From the NCBI GenBank assembly GCA_024710445.1, contig JANJUT010000069.1, positions 1 to 25,227 of the forward strand: a DNA stretch of 25,227 nucleotides, in the 5' to 3' direction. The notes below the pieces were generated by a model. The model did no database searches. It saw nothing but the letters and a program-made list of their open reading frames with translations, and was not told where the DNA came from. This document shows positions 7,973 through 14,740 of the stretch, piece after piece (position 1 is the first letter of the stretch; each line of letters begins with the position of its first letter). The position numbers were made by a program, and so were the translations under genes. The stretch is from Thiobacillus sp. Lineage in GTDB: Bacteria; Pseudomonadota; Gammaproteobacteria; Burkholderiales; Thiobacillaceae.

Positions 7973-8833
7973 TTAGCGTGATTTCGTACCCTTCACATGC
8001 TCTTCCAGTTCGCTGAATGATGGCCGCTCGGTTGAGAACAACACCTTGCGTCCAAACTCGACCGCAATGGCCGGCGCATAGCCGTTGATGCTGGCCAGCA
8101 AGGTGACCTTGACGCACTGGAACAGCTTGGATGATTCATGCAGTTTTTGCTCAAGCAGGCCGGAAAGCGGACTCACAAAACCGTAGGCCAGCAGAATACC
8201 GAGGAAGGTGCCGACCAGGGCCGCCGCAATCAGGATTCCCAACTCAGCGGGCGGGATACCGACCGACTCCATGGTATGCACGACGCCCATCACCGCCGCC
8301 ACGATGCCGAATGCCGGCAGGCCGTCGCCCAGTTTGGCTAGACAGTGCACCGGAACCTCACCTTCGTGGTGATGGGTTTCGAGTTCGTTGTCCATCAGGT
8401 TCTCAATCTCGAAGGCATTCATGCTGCCGCTCACCATCAGCCGCAGATAGTCGGTAAGAAACTCGACAATGTGATGGTCGGCCTGGATCGTAGGATATTT
8501 TGAGAACAAGGGGCTGCTCTCGGGCGCATCGACATCGCCCTCAATCGACATCAAGCCTTCCTTGCGGATTTTGGTCAGCAATTCATACAACAGCGCCATC
8601 ATGTCCATGTACAGCGCGCGATTATATTTCGACCCCTTGAAAAGAGTGGGCAACGCTTTCAATGTTGCCTTGATCGCCTTGCTGTTATTGCCAACCAGGA
8701 ATGCACCCGTTGCACCGCCGCCAATCATCAGCAGTTCCACCGGTTGCCATAGCGAGGCGATGTGCCCTCCTGCCAGTACAAAGCCGCCGAAGACGCTTAC
8801 GAGAATAACGATGTATCCAGCAATGACTAGCAC
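7973..8833 (-). CDS. motA: Flagellar motor stator protein MotA
   Basis: MotA is the multi-spanning stator subunit that presses on FliG in the rotor. The 286-residue length and sequence are typical of the enterobacterial/betaproteobacterial type. Membrane segments fall at about 2-22, 34-50, 170-192 and 199-222. The cytoplasmic loop carries RKEGLMSIEGDVDAPESS with the conserved Arg and Glu region, and the conserved prolines appear in GDGLPAFGIVAAVMGVVHTM and VGIPPAELG. The start is GTG at 8833, with AAAAGGA upstream at suitable spacing. A sigma-28-type promoter is recognisable about 90 bp upstream. Confidence 0.98.
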   Translation of the reverse strand: MLVIAGYIVILVSVFGGFVLAGGHIASLWQPVELLMIGGGATGAFLVGNNSKAIKATLKALPTLFKGSKYNRALYMDMMALLYELLTKIRKEGLMSIEGDVDAPESSPLFSKYPTIQADHHIVEFLTDYLRLMVSGSMNAFEIENLMDNELETHHHEGEVPVHCLAKLGDGLPAFGIVAAVMGVVHTMESVGIPPAELGILIAAALVGTFLGILLAYGFVSPLSGLLEQKLHESSKLFQCVKVTLLASINGYAPAIAVEFGRKVLFSTERPSFSELEEHVKGTKSR

Positions 8834-8924
8834 AACCGATTGTCCTTTTGGTTAAATCCGCAGGCAATATCTGTTACATCCTGCCCGATACGGCCGCGCA
8901 CGAATGCGAAGCTCACAGGATGAG

Positions 8925-8951
8925 AATTCGACCAAAATGCAGAAAACTTGA
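8925..8951 (-). promoter_or_regulatory. Probable sigma-28 (FliA) promoter of motAB
   Basis: On the minus strand TCAAGTTT (8951-8944) is followed after exactly 11 bases by GTCGAATT (8932-8925). The sigma-28 consensus is TAAAGTTT-N11-GCCGATAA: the -35 box matches 7 of 8, and the -10 box matches the core GNCGA. Transcription would start near 8917 and leave a leader of about 85 bases before motA. Placement in front of a known FliA-class gene raises confidence. Confidence 0.6.
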
Positions 8952-8984
8952 TGGCGCAGCGAGAGTATTTCGGCATGACGCCAT

Positions 8985-9743
8985 TCACATTCTCCATACA
9001 TACAAGGTATGACGCGCGCCTTCAGCCAGACTGACCACCTGGTCAGGTGGCCGTGCCTCAACCTCGAAAGACAGGCTGATAAACAGACTGCCGCTACGCA
9101 TCTGGTCTTGAGCCTGCTGCCACAAATCCGGCATGGCTGCAGGTGACAGAAACGCAAATACCACATCAAATTCGCCCAGATTGATACGCGTGTAATCACG
9201 CCGCATGAACACCACGTGGCTGCGTTTGAACCAGGCACGCAGACGGCTGATCAACCAGGGCGCGGGCGCAATCTCGGTCCCAAAAAACCGGCCTTGGGGA
9301 AAGCGCTGCTCCAGATAAAAAGGCACCCCCCCCAACCCGCTTCCCAGATCGATAAAACGAAACGCACGGGATTCGGGCAACAGTGAGGTCAGGGCTTGCC
9401 TGGCCTTGCGATCAGACAGATACAGCGGCACGCGCGTGCGGAAAGTGCTCCAGTAAAACAGCACCAGCAGCAGGAAAGCCCCCAGGTACACCCCGGGGGG
9501 GATGCTCGCCTGCTGCGCCAGCAAGATAACAGGGAAAAAGCCAAAGTGCAGCGGAGGCCACCAGGCTGGCTGCCGCCATACTCGACTCAGTACGGCAGCA
9601 ACACTGCCTTGTGCCAGAGCCAGCAGCCACAGGGCAGGCTGATAGGATAAAAAGAACAGGAGAAGCGGACTTGGCAAGGCTGTCAGCAACAGCGCGATGC
9701 ATTGGATGATCAGGGACTGAAGGCTGACCGGCAGACGTGTCAT
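8985..9743 (-). CDS. Membrane-anchored class I SAM-dependent methyltransferase
   Basis: A 252-residue protein. The first 100 residues are very hydrophobic, with about four membrane segments (roughly 10-30, 35-53, 66-80, 84-99). The C-terminal half is a class I methyltransferase: motif I is FIDLGSGLGG at 130-139, then FFGTEIAPAPW with an acidic residue for the cofactor ribose, and FDVVFAFLSPAAMPD as motif IV. The substrate cannot be told from sequence. I chose the ATG at 9743, which has GGAAGG six bases upstream; an in-frame TTG at 9761 has no such site. It starts 25 bp after flhC, so it is probably read with flhDC. That position suggests, without proving, a link to motility or cell-surface modification. 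Confidence 0.8.
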   Translation of the reverse strand: MTRLPVSLQSLIIQCIALLLTALPSPLLLFFLSYQPALWLLALAQGSVAAVLSRVWRQPAWWPPLHFGFFPVILLAQQASIPPGVYLGAFLLLVLFYWSTFRTRVPLYLSDRKARQALTSLLPESRAFRFIDLGSGLGGVPFYLEQRFPQGRFFGTEIAPAPWLISRLRAWFKRSHVVFMRRDYTRINLGEFDVVFAFLSPAAMPDLWQQAQDQMRSGSLFISLSFEVEARPPDQVVSLAEGARHTLYVWRM

Positions 9744-9767
9744 TGCCGGCCTTCCATACAAACAGGT

Positions 9768-10337
9768 TCAGGCAGCAGCCGTCAGCTCCGCCTGTGCCGA
9801 CTCGGCCTGGGCGGCTGCCTTGGCCTTGCGGGTTTTTCCGGCACGGGCCGGCATGTTGCACAGGCCGCAGACATACTGGTTATGCAAGTCGTCAGGATGG
9901 ACCACGAAGTGACCGCCGCAGCCACTGCACACGGCAGTTTCAAGCATGCGGCTTTCAAAGAAGCGATTCAGGGTCCATGCACGGGTGAAGCTCAGCACCG
10001 CCTCAATCTGGTTGGTATGCAGGTACTCCTGATACAGGCGATAGCTTTTCAGCACGGCCTCAATGCCAGTACATTCGCTGTTCTTTGTGATGTAACGGTG
10101 AATATTGATAAACAGTGAGGAGTGTACGTTGGGCAGCCAGGTCAGAAACCAGTCGGTCGAGAATGGCAGCATGCCCTTGGGGGGCGAAACACCCTTTACT
10201 TCCTTGTACAGTTTGAGCAGCCGCTCGCGGGACAAGGTGGTTTCGGATTCCAGTACCTGAGGACGGGCGCCGAGTTCAATCAGATCGATCGCCAGCTGAG
10301 TGTCACGCATTTCGGTCAACAGACTTTTCTTGCTCAT
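9768..10337 (-). CDS. flhC: Flagellar master regulator subunit FlhC
   Basis: FlhC joins FlhD in the FlhD4C2 complex that activates middle flagellar promoters with sigma-70 RNA polymerase. The 189-residue product ends in an Ala-rich tail. Four zinc-binding cysteines sit at 137, 140, 157 and 160 (CSGC and CGLC), the same numbering as I recall for the E. coli protein. The ATG at 10337 has a G-rich stretch just upstream, and flhD ends 52 bp before it. Confidence 0.97.
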   Translation of the reverse strand: MSKKSLLTEMRDTQLAIDLIELGARPQVLESETTLSRERLLKLYKEVKGVSPPKGMLPFSTDWFLTWLPNVHSSLFINIHRYITKNSECTGIEAVLKSYRLYQEYLHTNQIEAVLSFTRAWTLNRFFESRMLETAVCSGCGGHFVVHPDDLHNQYVCGLCNMPARAGKTRKAKAAAQAESAQAELTAAA

Positions 10338-10389
10338 CAGGACACCCCCCGGTTTTTATATGGTGCGATACAACGATTGAAGTACAGTT

Positions 10390-10707
10390 TCAGGCAAAGG
10401 CTTCCACTGCCTGCCCGGCCATCAGGATGGCGGCATGCGATTGTGCCAGCGCGCGATCCTTGGTGTAGTTGGTCAGCATGTTCAGCACCACGCCATCGTC
10501 AAAGCGGAAGCGCGATACCATCATGCCGGAGGCAGCGAGTTTGAGAATTTGCGCCGGTGTCAGCGCCTCGATCAGTTCGGCAACGTCCTGGCTGATGCCC
10601 AGACGAAAGACGGCTGTCGCCTTGTCGTGTTGGATCATGCTTTGAGCCAGCATCAGATAGTTGAGATTGACGTCGCGCATTTCGTCCAGCATTTCGTCCA
10701 ATTTCAT
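10390..10707 (-). CDS. flhD: Flagellar master regulator subunit FlhD
   Basis: The 105-residue product is the partner of FlhC. It shows the family sequence LDEMLDEMRDVNLNYLMLAQ at the N-terminus, the following FRLGISQDVAELIEALTP, and ILKLAASGMMVSRFRFDD in the middle. FlhD itself contributes to promoter choice and stability of the hetero-hexamer. The ATG at 10707 has AGAGGG upstream. More than 300 bp of non-coding DNA precedes it, as expected for a gene whose promoter integrates many signals in other bacteria. Confidence 0.97.
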   Translation of the reverse strand: MKLDEMLDEMRDVNLNYLMLAQSMIQHDKATAVFRLGISQDVAELIEALTPAQILKLAASGMMVSRFRFDDGVVLNMLTNYTKDRALAQSHAAILMAGQAVEAFA

Positions 10708-11018
10708 TTGACTTGCCCTCTTGGTCCAAATTTATTTTCAAACTCACACTTAAGTCAGCGTGGTAGATTCGTTTTCGGACGACACCCGGGAAAGTTAATG
10801 TGGACACACACTGTATTAGCGGTCGGAAATGAGCGATTTGTGATGTAGGCGTTTGTCTTACGTTTGATGGATTGCACTTGATGCACCCACCGACCATGCC
10901 TGGCCAAGGCTCATGGGCACTGCCAATACTTCAATTAAAAACAGTGGGTTATATAAAAATGGCCGGTCATGCCACTGCGGGCATTGCACCCGCCACCTCT
11001 ATCCGGCGATGAAACAGG
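10708..11018. other. Gene-free region between manC-type gene and flhD
   Basis: Roughly 310 bp without a supported gene. It must contain the flhDC promoter and leader and the end of the polysaccharide transcript. Apart from a weak terminator-like hairpin at 10937-10977, I cannot assign promoter elements or regulator sites with confidence. Confidence 0.6.
10937..10977 (-). terminator. Weak terminator-like hairpin after the manC-type gene
   Basis: On the minus strand CAGTGG (10977-10972) pairs with CCACTG (10947-10942) and is followed directly by TTTTT. The 24-base loop can form a short inner TGGC/GCCA stem. It lies 42 bp after the stop of the gene at 11019-12458. The outer stem is short, so this is tentative. 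Confidence 0.35.
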
Positions 11019-12458
11019 TCAGGTGCGCTGGTAAATATCTTCAAAACGCACAATGTCATCTTCGCCCAGATAGGAACCCGACTGCACCTCGATCATGTGC
11101 AAATCAATCTTGCCCGGGTTCTCCAGCCGGTGTGACGTGCCCAATGGGATATAGGTCGACTGGTTTTCAGTCAGCAGCAAGACTTCGTCACCGCAGGACA
11201 CGCTGGCGGTCCCGGACACCACGATCCAGTGCTCGGCACGATGGTGATGCATTTGCAGGCTGAGTTTCTCACCCGGCTTGACCATGATGCGCTTGACCTG
11301 GAAACGTTCACCCTCGTCGATTCCCTCATACCAGCCCCAGGGCCGGTATACCTGCTTGTGAACCAGATGCTCACAGCGCTTTTCGGCTTTCAGGCGATCG
11401 ACCAGTTTCTTGACGTCCTGTACCTGGTCCTTTTGCGCCACCAGCACCACATCGGCGGTTTCGACCACCACCAGGTCCGATACGCCCAGCATGGCCACCA
11501 TGCGGGTTTCGGCACGCACAAAATTGTTGCGGGCGTTTTCCAGCATGACATCGCCGCGGGTGGCATTATTGTCTGCGTCCTTCTTGGCCACATCCCATAA
11601 AGCCGACCAGGCACCAATGTCATTCCAGGCCATGTCAGCCGGCACCACCGCCGCATGGCGGGTGTGTTCCATCACGGCATAATCGACCGACTCGGATGGA
11701 CAGGCTTCAAATGCCGCCGGGTCCAATCTCACAAAATCGAGGTCCAGCGTCGCTGCATCGAGCGCCGCCCGGCTGGCCTCCAGAATATCGGGGCGCAGCA
11801 TCTGCAATTCATTCAGGAAATCCACTGCACGCAACAGGAACATGCCACTGTTCCAGAAATAGTCGCCCGAATCGACATACTGCTGCGCAGTAGCAAGATC
11901 CGGTTTCTCGACAAATGCGGCTACCTGATACGCGCCTGCGCTGTCGGCCAACGGTTCACCCTTGCGGATGTAGCCATAGCCCGTCTCGGGCGTGGCGGCC
12001 ACAATGCCGAAAGTGGCGAGATGTCCTTGTTGGGCGGCCTTCGCAGCCATCCGAATGGCGGCATGAAAGGCCTCAATATCACCAATCAAATGATCGGCAG
12101 GCAATACCAGCATCAGGGCATCCGGATCGTCACGCGACAGCATCAACGCAGCGACCGCAATGGCCGGTGCGGTATTGCGTCCCACCGGTTCCAGCACAAT
12201 CGCACGTGGCTGCGCCCCGATCTGGCGCATCTGTTCGGCAATCATGAATCGATGCTCCACGTTGCACACCATCATCGGCGCTGCGACTTCCGGCATATCG
12301 GCCAGGCGGCTGACCGTGTCCTGCAGCAGGCTATGGTCGCTGGCAAGCGGCAACAGCTGCTTGGGTAAGGCTGCGCGGGATAAAGGCCACAGGCGGGTGC
12401 CCGAGCCTCCTGAAAGAATCACGGGATGAATACTTGCCATGTCGAGTGTTTGAGTCAT
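11019..12458 (-). CDS. manC: Mannose-1-phosphate guanylyltransferase / mannose-6-phosphate isomerase
   Basis: A bifunctional type II enzyme (ManC/CpsB/AlgA/XanB family) making GDP-mannose, a sugar donor for exopolysaccharide and O-antigen. The 479-residue length is typical. The nucleotidyltransferase signature GGSGTRLWPLSR is at residues 17-28, with the PKQLLPL motif after it, and FVEKPD lies in the middle of the domain. The C-terminal cupin (about 365-479) carries the isomerase motif VKPGEKLSLQMHHHRAEHWIV with its metal-binding histidines. No strong ribosome binding site is seen at the ATG at 12458, and an in-frame ATG at 12440 is an alternative. It lies 100 bp downstream of the EpsD-type gene, which points to exopolysaccharide use. 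Confidence 0.94.
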   Translation of the reverse strand: MTQTLDMASIHPVILSGGSGTRLWPLSRAALPKQLLPLASDHSLLQDTVSRLADMPEVAAPMMVCNVEHRFMIAEQMRQIGAQPRAIVLEPVGRNTAPAIAVAALMLSRDDPDALMLVLPADHLIGDIEAFHAAIRMAAKAAQQGHLATFGIVAATPETGYGYIRKGEPLADSAGAYQVAAFVEKPDLATAQQYVDSGDYFWNSGMFLLRAVDFLNELQMLRPDILEASRAALDAATLDLDFVRLDPAAFEACPSESVDYAVMEHTRHAAVVPADMAWNDIGAWSALWDVAKKDADNNATRGDVMLENARNNFVRAETRMVAMLGVSDLVVVETADVVLVAQKDQVQDVKKLVDRLKAEKRCEHLVHKQVYRPWGWYEGIDEGERFQVKRIMVKPGEKLSLQMHHHRAEHWIVVSGTASVSCGDEVLLLTENQSTYIPLGTSHRLENPGKIDLHMIEVQSGSYLGEDDIVRFEDIYQRT

Positions 12459-12558
12459 TGTCGTTTGTCGTTGAATGCAATTATTATCCTGATACAGGCA
12501 TGCCCCACCGGTTTATCCGGTATGAAAATACCAGCCCCCCCCTTCGTTCACACCTTAT

Positions 12559-13440
12559 TCACGACCCAGACTGTGTCGTGAGAGCCGACGCCTTGGAAGC
12601 AGGGTCCACCGGCGCAAACCCGCTGGCGTATTCGATCTTGCCCTGGCTGCGCAGCTTGTTCAGCTCGGTTCCCAGCAAAGTCTTGCGCTTGGTGCTTTGC
12701 ACCACCCGCTTGATGGCCGCCCGCGCCTGCTCAAGCGTAACCGGCTGTGCCTGGCTCCCCAGCACCTGCAACACACTGATGCTCTCGGGACCGGTTGCCA
12801 GCACGGTAACCTGGCCATCCTTCATATCCTTGATCTGCGCCAGCAGAACGCCAGGCAGCTGTTCGGCAGGCTTCACCCCGATACCGGACTTGCTCTCGAT
12901 TTCCTGCGCTTTCAGCCAGTCCGAGAAATCAGTCAGGTTGCGATCTTTCTTCAACCGGGCCTCCACCTCAGCCAGGCGTGCTGAAGGCATCCGCAACTCG
13001 ATTTCCTGAATGCGATACAGCTTGCGCGCCGAGAAAAGCTCGGGATGCAGCGAATAATAATCTTTGATCTCAGCATCGGTAGGCTTGGGCATATCCTTAT
13101 ATATGCGCTCCATATAGGCATCAAACAGCACCTGGCGTTGCATCTGCTGCAGCGCCCGTACGACATCAGGCTGCTTGTCCAGCCCCGTGCTTTTAGCCGC
13201 TTCCGCCACCAGACGCTGATCGATCAGCGCTTCCAGTACCCTGCTGCGAACCTCGGCTGCTTCCCCCTCATTGCGTGCCCCCAGGCGCGACAACGCCTGA
13301 TTGAGCTCATTTTCAGTAATCAGTTCGCCCCCCACTGTCGCAACAATTTTTTCATTGGTATTCGAAGTGGGCTGCTCGCAAGCGGCCAAGGTCACACACA
13401 GTGACAGGGCGGCGATCAGCGGGGCACGGCGGATATTCAT
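12559..13440 (-). CDS. epsD: EpsD-family peptidyl-prolyl isomerase, lipoprotein
   Basis: A 293-residue SurA/PpiC-like protein of the EpsD family, found with exopolysaccharide export systems. The N-terminus MNIRRAPLIAALSLCVTLAAC is a lipoprotein signal with lipobox LAAC (Cys21). An N-terminal chaperone-like helical domain follows (INQ-type segment ENELNQALSRLG, then EVRSRVLEALIDQRLVAEAA), and a degenerate parvulin-like region occupies about 140-240. I chose the ATG at 13440, preceded by CCGGAG, over an upstream in-frame start at 13491 because only the former begins at the signal peptide. It would fold or guide outer-membrane proteins in the periplasm. The rest of the eps cluster is not present here. 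The family call is good; the symbol is by family name. Confidence 0.82.
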   Translation of the reverse strand: MNIRRAPLIAALSLCVTLAACEQPTSNTNEKIVATVGGELITENELNQALSRLGARNEGEAAEVRSRVLEALIDQRLVAEAAKSTGLDKQPDVVRALQQMQRQVLFDAYMERIYKDMPKPTDAEIKDYYSLHPELFSARKLYRIQEIELRMPSARLAEVEARLKKDRNLTDFSDWLKAQEIESKSGIGVKPAEQLPGVLLAQIKDMKDGQVTVLATGPESISVLQVLGSQAQPVTLEQARAAIKRVVQSTKRKTLLGTELNKLRSQGKIEYASGFAPVDPASKASALTTQSGS

Positions 13441-13475
13441 CAACACTCCGGTCATTGAAAATGATAGGCAAACAT

Positions 13476-13550
13476 GGTGCGGGATTACCACGCATACGGC
13501 AAGTTTGTACTAATCCCCCTAAAAACCCTAAAGAAAGCACATCCCGCACC
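13476..13550. repeat. Wide-spaced perfect inverted repeat upstream of epsD
   Basis: GGTGCGGGAT at 13476-13485 is perfectly complementary to ATCCCGCACC at 13541-13550, with 55 bases between. It starts 36 bp upstream of the epsD ATG. It could close a long stem in the epsD leader RNA or be a pair of operator half-sites. Confidence 0.5.
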
Positions 13551-13587
13551 GTTATTATTCACAATGCTTGCAACTGTGTGAAATAAC
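13551..13587. repeat. Imperfect dyad upstream of epsD and the small RNA candidate
   Basis: GTTATTATTCACA (13551-13563) mirrors TGTGAAATAAC (13577-13587) apart from a 2-base insertion, around a 13-base centre. It abuts the wide-spaced repeat and lies between two divergent transcription units, so a regulator-binding site is plausible. Confidence 0.4.
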
Positions 13588-13621
13588 CGATGTCGCAAAT
13601 CGTTTATTGGTCTATACAGAA

Positions 13622-13729
13622 GTAAGTAGATTTCCCTTGTAGATCACCCGGTACTGGGGCTTTGCCCCTGGCTCTCCTCCTCCTGCCACACCGGGCCTTT
13701 CGCGGCGCCATTGGCGCCGCTTTTCTTTT
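13622..13729 (+). ncRNA. Candidate trans-acting small RNA with anti-Shine-Dalgarno loop
   Basis: No protein gene explains this plus-strand segment, yet it folds like a bacterial small RNA. CCCGGT (13647-13652) pairs with ACCGGG (13690-13695), enclosing a GGGGC-TTT-GCCCC hairpin (13656-13668) and an unpaired C/T stretch CTCTCCTCCTCCTGCC (13672-13687). That stretch complements GGAGGAG-type ribosome binding sites. A strong intrinsic terminator follows at once. TATACA at 13614-13619 could be the -10 box, giving a start near 13625 and a transcript of about 105 bases; the -35 box is weak, so the 5' end is uncertain. I do not recognise it as a named family. Confidence 0.55.
13702..13729 (+). terminator. 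Strong intrinsic terminator of the small RNA candidate
   Basis: GCGGCGCC (13702-13709), loop ATT, GGCGCCGC (13713-13720), then TTTTCTTTT. The 8-bp all-GC stem with a 3-base loop and T-run is a textbook rho-independent terminator on the plus strand, although no plus-strand protein gene lies upstream. Confidence 0.8.
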
Positions 13730-13811
13730 GCCGTCGCATTGCTTTCGCCTCAGTCTAACAACGTCAACCGGGGGTTTGAGTATCCCGCTTCTGCACCGCC
13801 TGCACAAGCTT

Positions 13812-13837
13812 ACGGGCCGCTCATTCAAGCGACCCGT
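13812..13837 (-). repeat. Hairpin downstream of the coiled-coil gene
   Basis: Read on the minus strand, ACGGGTCGCT (13837-13828) pairs with AGCGGCCCGT (13821-13812) over 10 bp with one U-G wobble and a 6-base loop. It is stable only in minus-strand RNA, which fits a 3' end structure 75 bp after the stop at 13913. No T-run follows. Confidence 0.45.
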
Positions 13838-13912
13838 ATCCGGACCTCATACCGTATTACCGAAGACAAGCAACAGATACAAAAGGCAACTGCCCTCATC
13901 CATTCAGGTCTG

Positions 13913-14590
13913 TCATTCAGAAAAAGCCTTAACGCCTGACGATTCACGCGATTTCCTGAGAGCCGCCATGGCCTTGGCCTTGGCTGCGGCCTGGGCCGCT
14001 TTTTCCTCTTTTGCGGCTGCTGAGGCCAACGCGAGTTGTCTCTCGCGCTCGGCCTTCTCATCAGCAAAAGCATTCTCGCCTGAAGATTCGCGTGCCTGCT
14101 TGAGTGCAGCCATCGCCCTGGCCTTGGCCGCTGCAGCCTGGGCGGCCTTTTCCTCTTTCGAAAGTGGCCGCGCCAGCGCGAGCTGTCTTTCACGTTCGGC
14201 CTTCTCGGCAGCCAGTTTCTGTTTCACCCGCTCGGCCTCTACGCGATCCCGTTCAGCCTGTGCGGCACGAGCGGCCGCTTCCTGGCGCGCACGTGCCTGT
14301 GCCGCTTCCTGAGCCTGTCGTTGTTTCTCTTCCTGAATGGCTTGCTGGCGCGCCCGCTCTGCCTCACGCTTGCGATCCGCTTCCTCCTGAGCCTTCTTGG
14401 CTTCCATACGCGCACGCGCCTGTTTCAGGTCTTCTTTCATCTGTGCGCCGGTTTCACGAATACGTTTGCTGATATTGGACAGTTCGTCAGATGAAAGGGA
14501 TGTTGCACCACTTTCAGCTGAATAGGCATTCAAGGGAAGCCACACAACCAGGGCGGCGGCAGCAAGATGGGCTGCGTAGGAGTATTTCAT
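13913..14590 (-). CDS. Secreted Ala/Glu/Arg-rich coiled-coil protein with internal duplication
   Basis: Unrecognised family. The 225-residue product begins with a signal peptide (MKYSYAAHLAAAALVVWLPLNAYSAES, split by a likely cleavage after AYSA), so it is probably periplasmic. From about residue 40 to the end it is a charged Ala/Glu/Arg/Lys/Gln-rich helix with coiled-coil character, resembling the middle part of TolA by composition only. The last 97 residues are two copies of a 48-49 residue unit (129-177 and 178-225), each starting EKAERERQLALA and ending with RESSG plus AF. I chose the ATG at 14590, with GGAAGGA upstream, over an in-frame upstream start at 14617. It lies 150 bp after clpA. 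Confidence 0.7.
   Translation of the reverse strand: MKYSYAAHLAAAALVVWLPLNAYSAESGATSLSSDELSNISKRIRETGAQMKEDLKQARARMEAKKAQEEADRKREAERARQQAIQEEKQRQAQEAAQARARQEAAARAAQAERDRVEAERVKQKLAAEKAERERQLALARPLSKEEKAAQAAAAKARAMAALKQARESSGENAFADEKAERERQLALASAAAKEEKAAQAAAKAKAMAALRKSRESSGVKAFSE
13916..14206 (-). repeat. Tandem duplication inside the coiled-coil gene
   Basis: Two adjacent units, 14206-14060 (49 codons) and 14059-13916 (48 codons), encode nearly the same peptide. Shared blocks are EKAERERQLALA, KEEKAAQAAA and AMAAL, then RESSG. The DNA of the copies has drifted at many positions, so the duplication is not recent. Confidence 0.85.
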
Positions 14591-14740
14591 GGGCATTCCT
14601 TCCGTATCGACGATCAACTGTAGGCAGTGCTCGACACGGTTCCAAATCCCATAATTGAGACCCGGACACGGTCAGAAACAACAAAAATACCTACTGCGCA
14701 TGACGATTAACGGCCAGAAACACCGGGTTCTTTACTGCAA

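Larger units (their letters stand above)
13441..13912. other. Gene-free region between epsD and the coiled-coil gene
   Basis: About 470 bp with no supported protein gene on either strand. It is rich in inverted repeats: a wide-spaced 10-bp pair, an imperfect dyad, a candidate plus-strand small RNA with intrinsic terminator, and a minus-strand hairpin. Each is listed separately. Weak ORFs here on the plus strand are broken up by these structures and show no family resemblance. Confidence 0.6.

Noticed and set aside
13662..14312. Plus-strand ORF of 216 codons, Ala/Ser-rich
   Set aside because: Mostly antisense to the coiled-coil gene, and its start lies in the small RNA hairpins.
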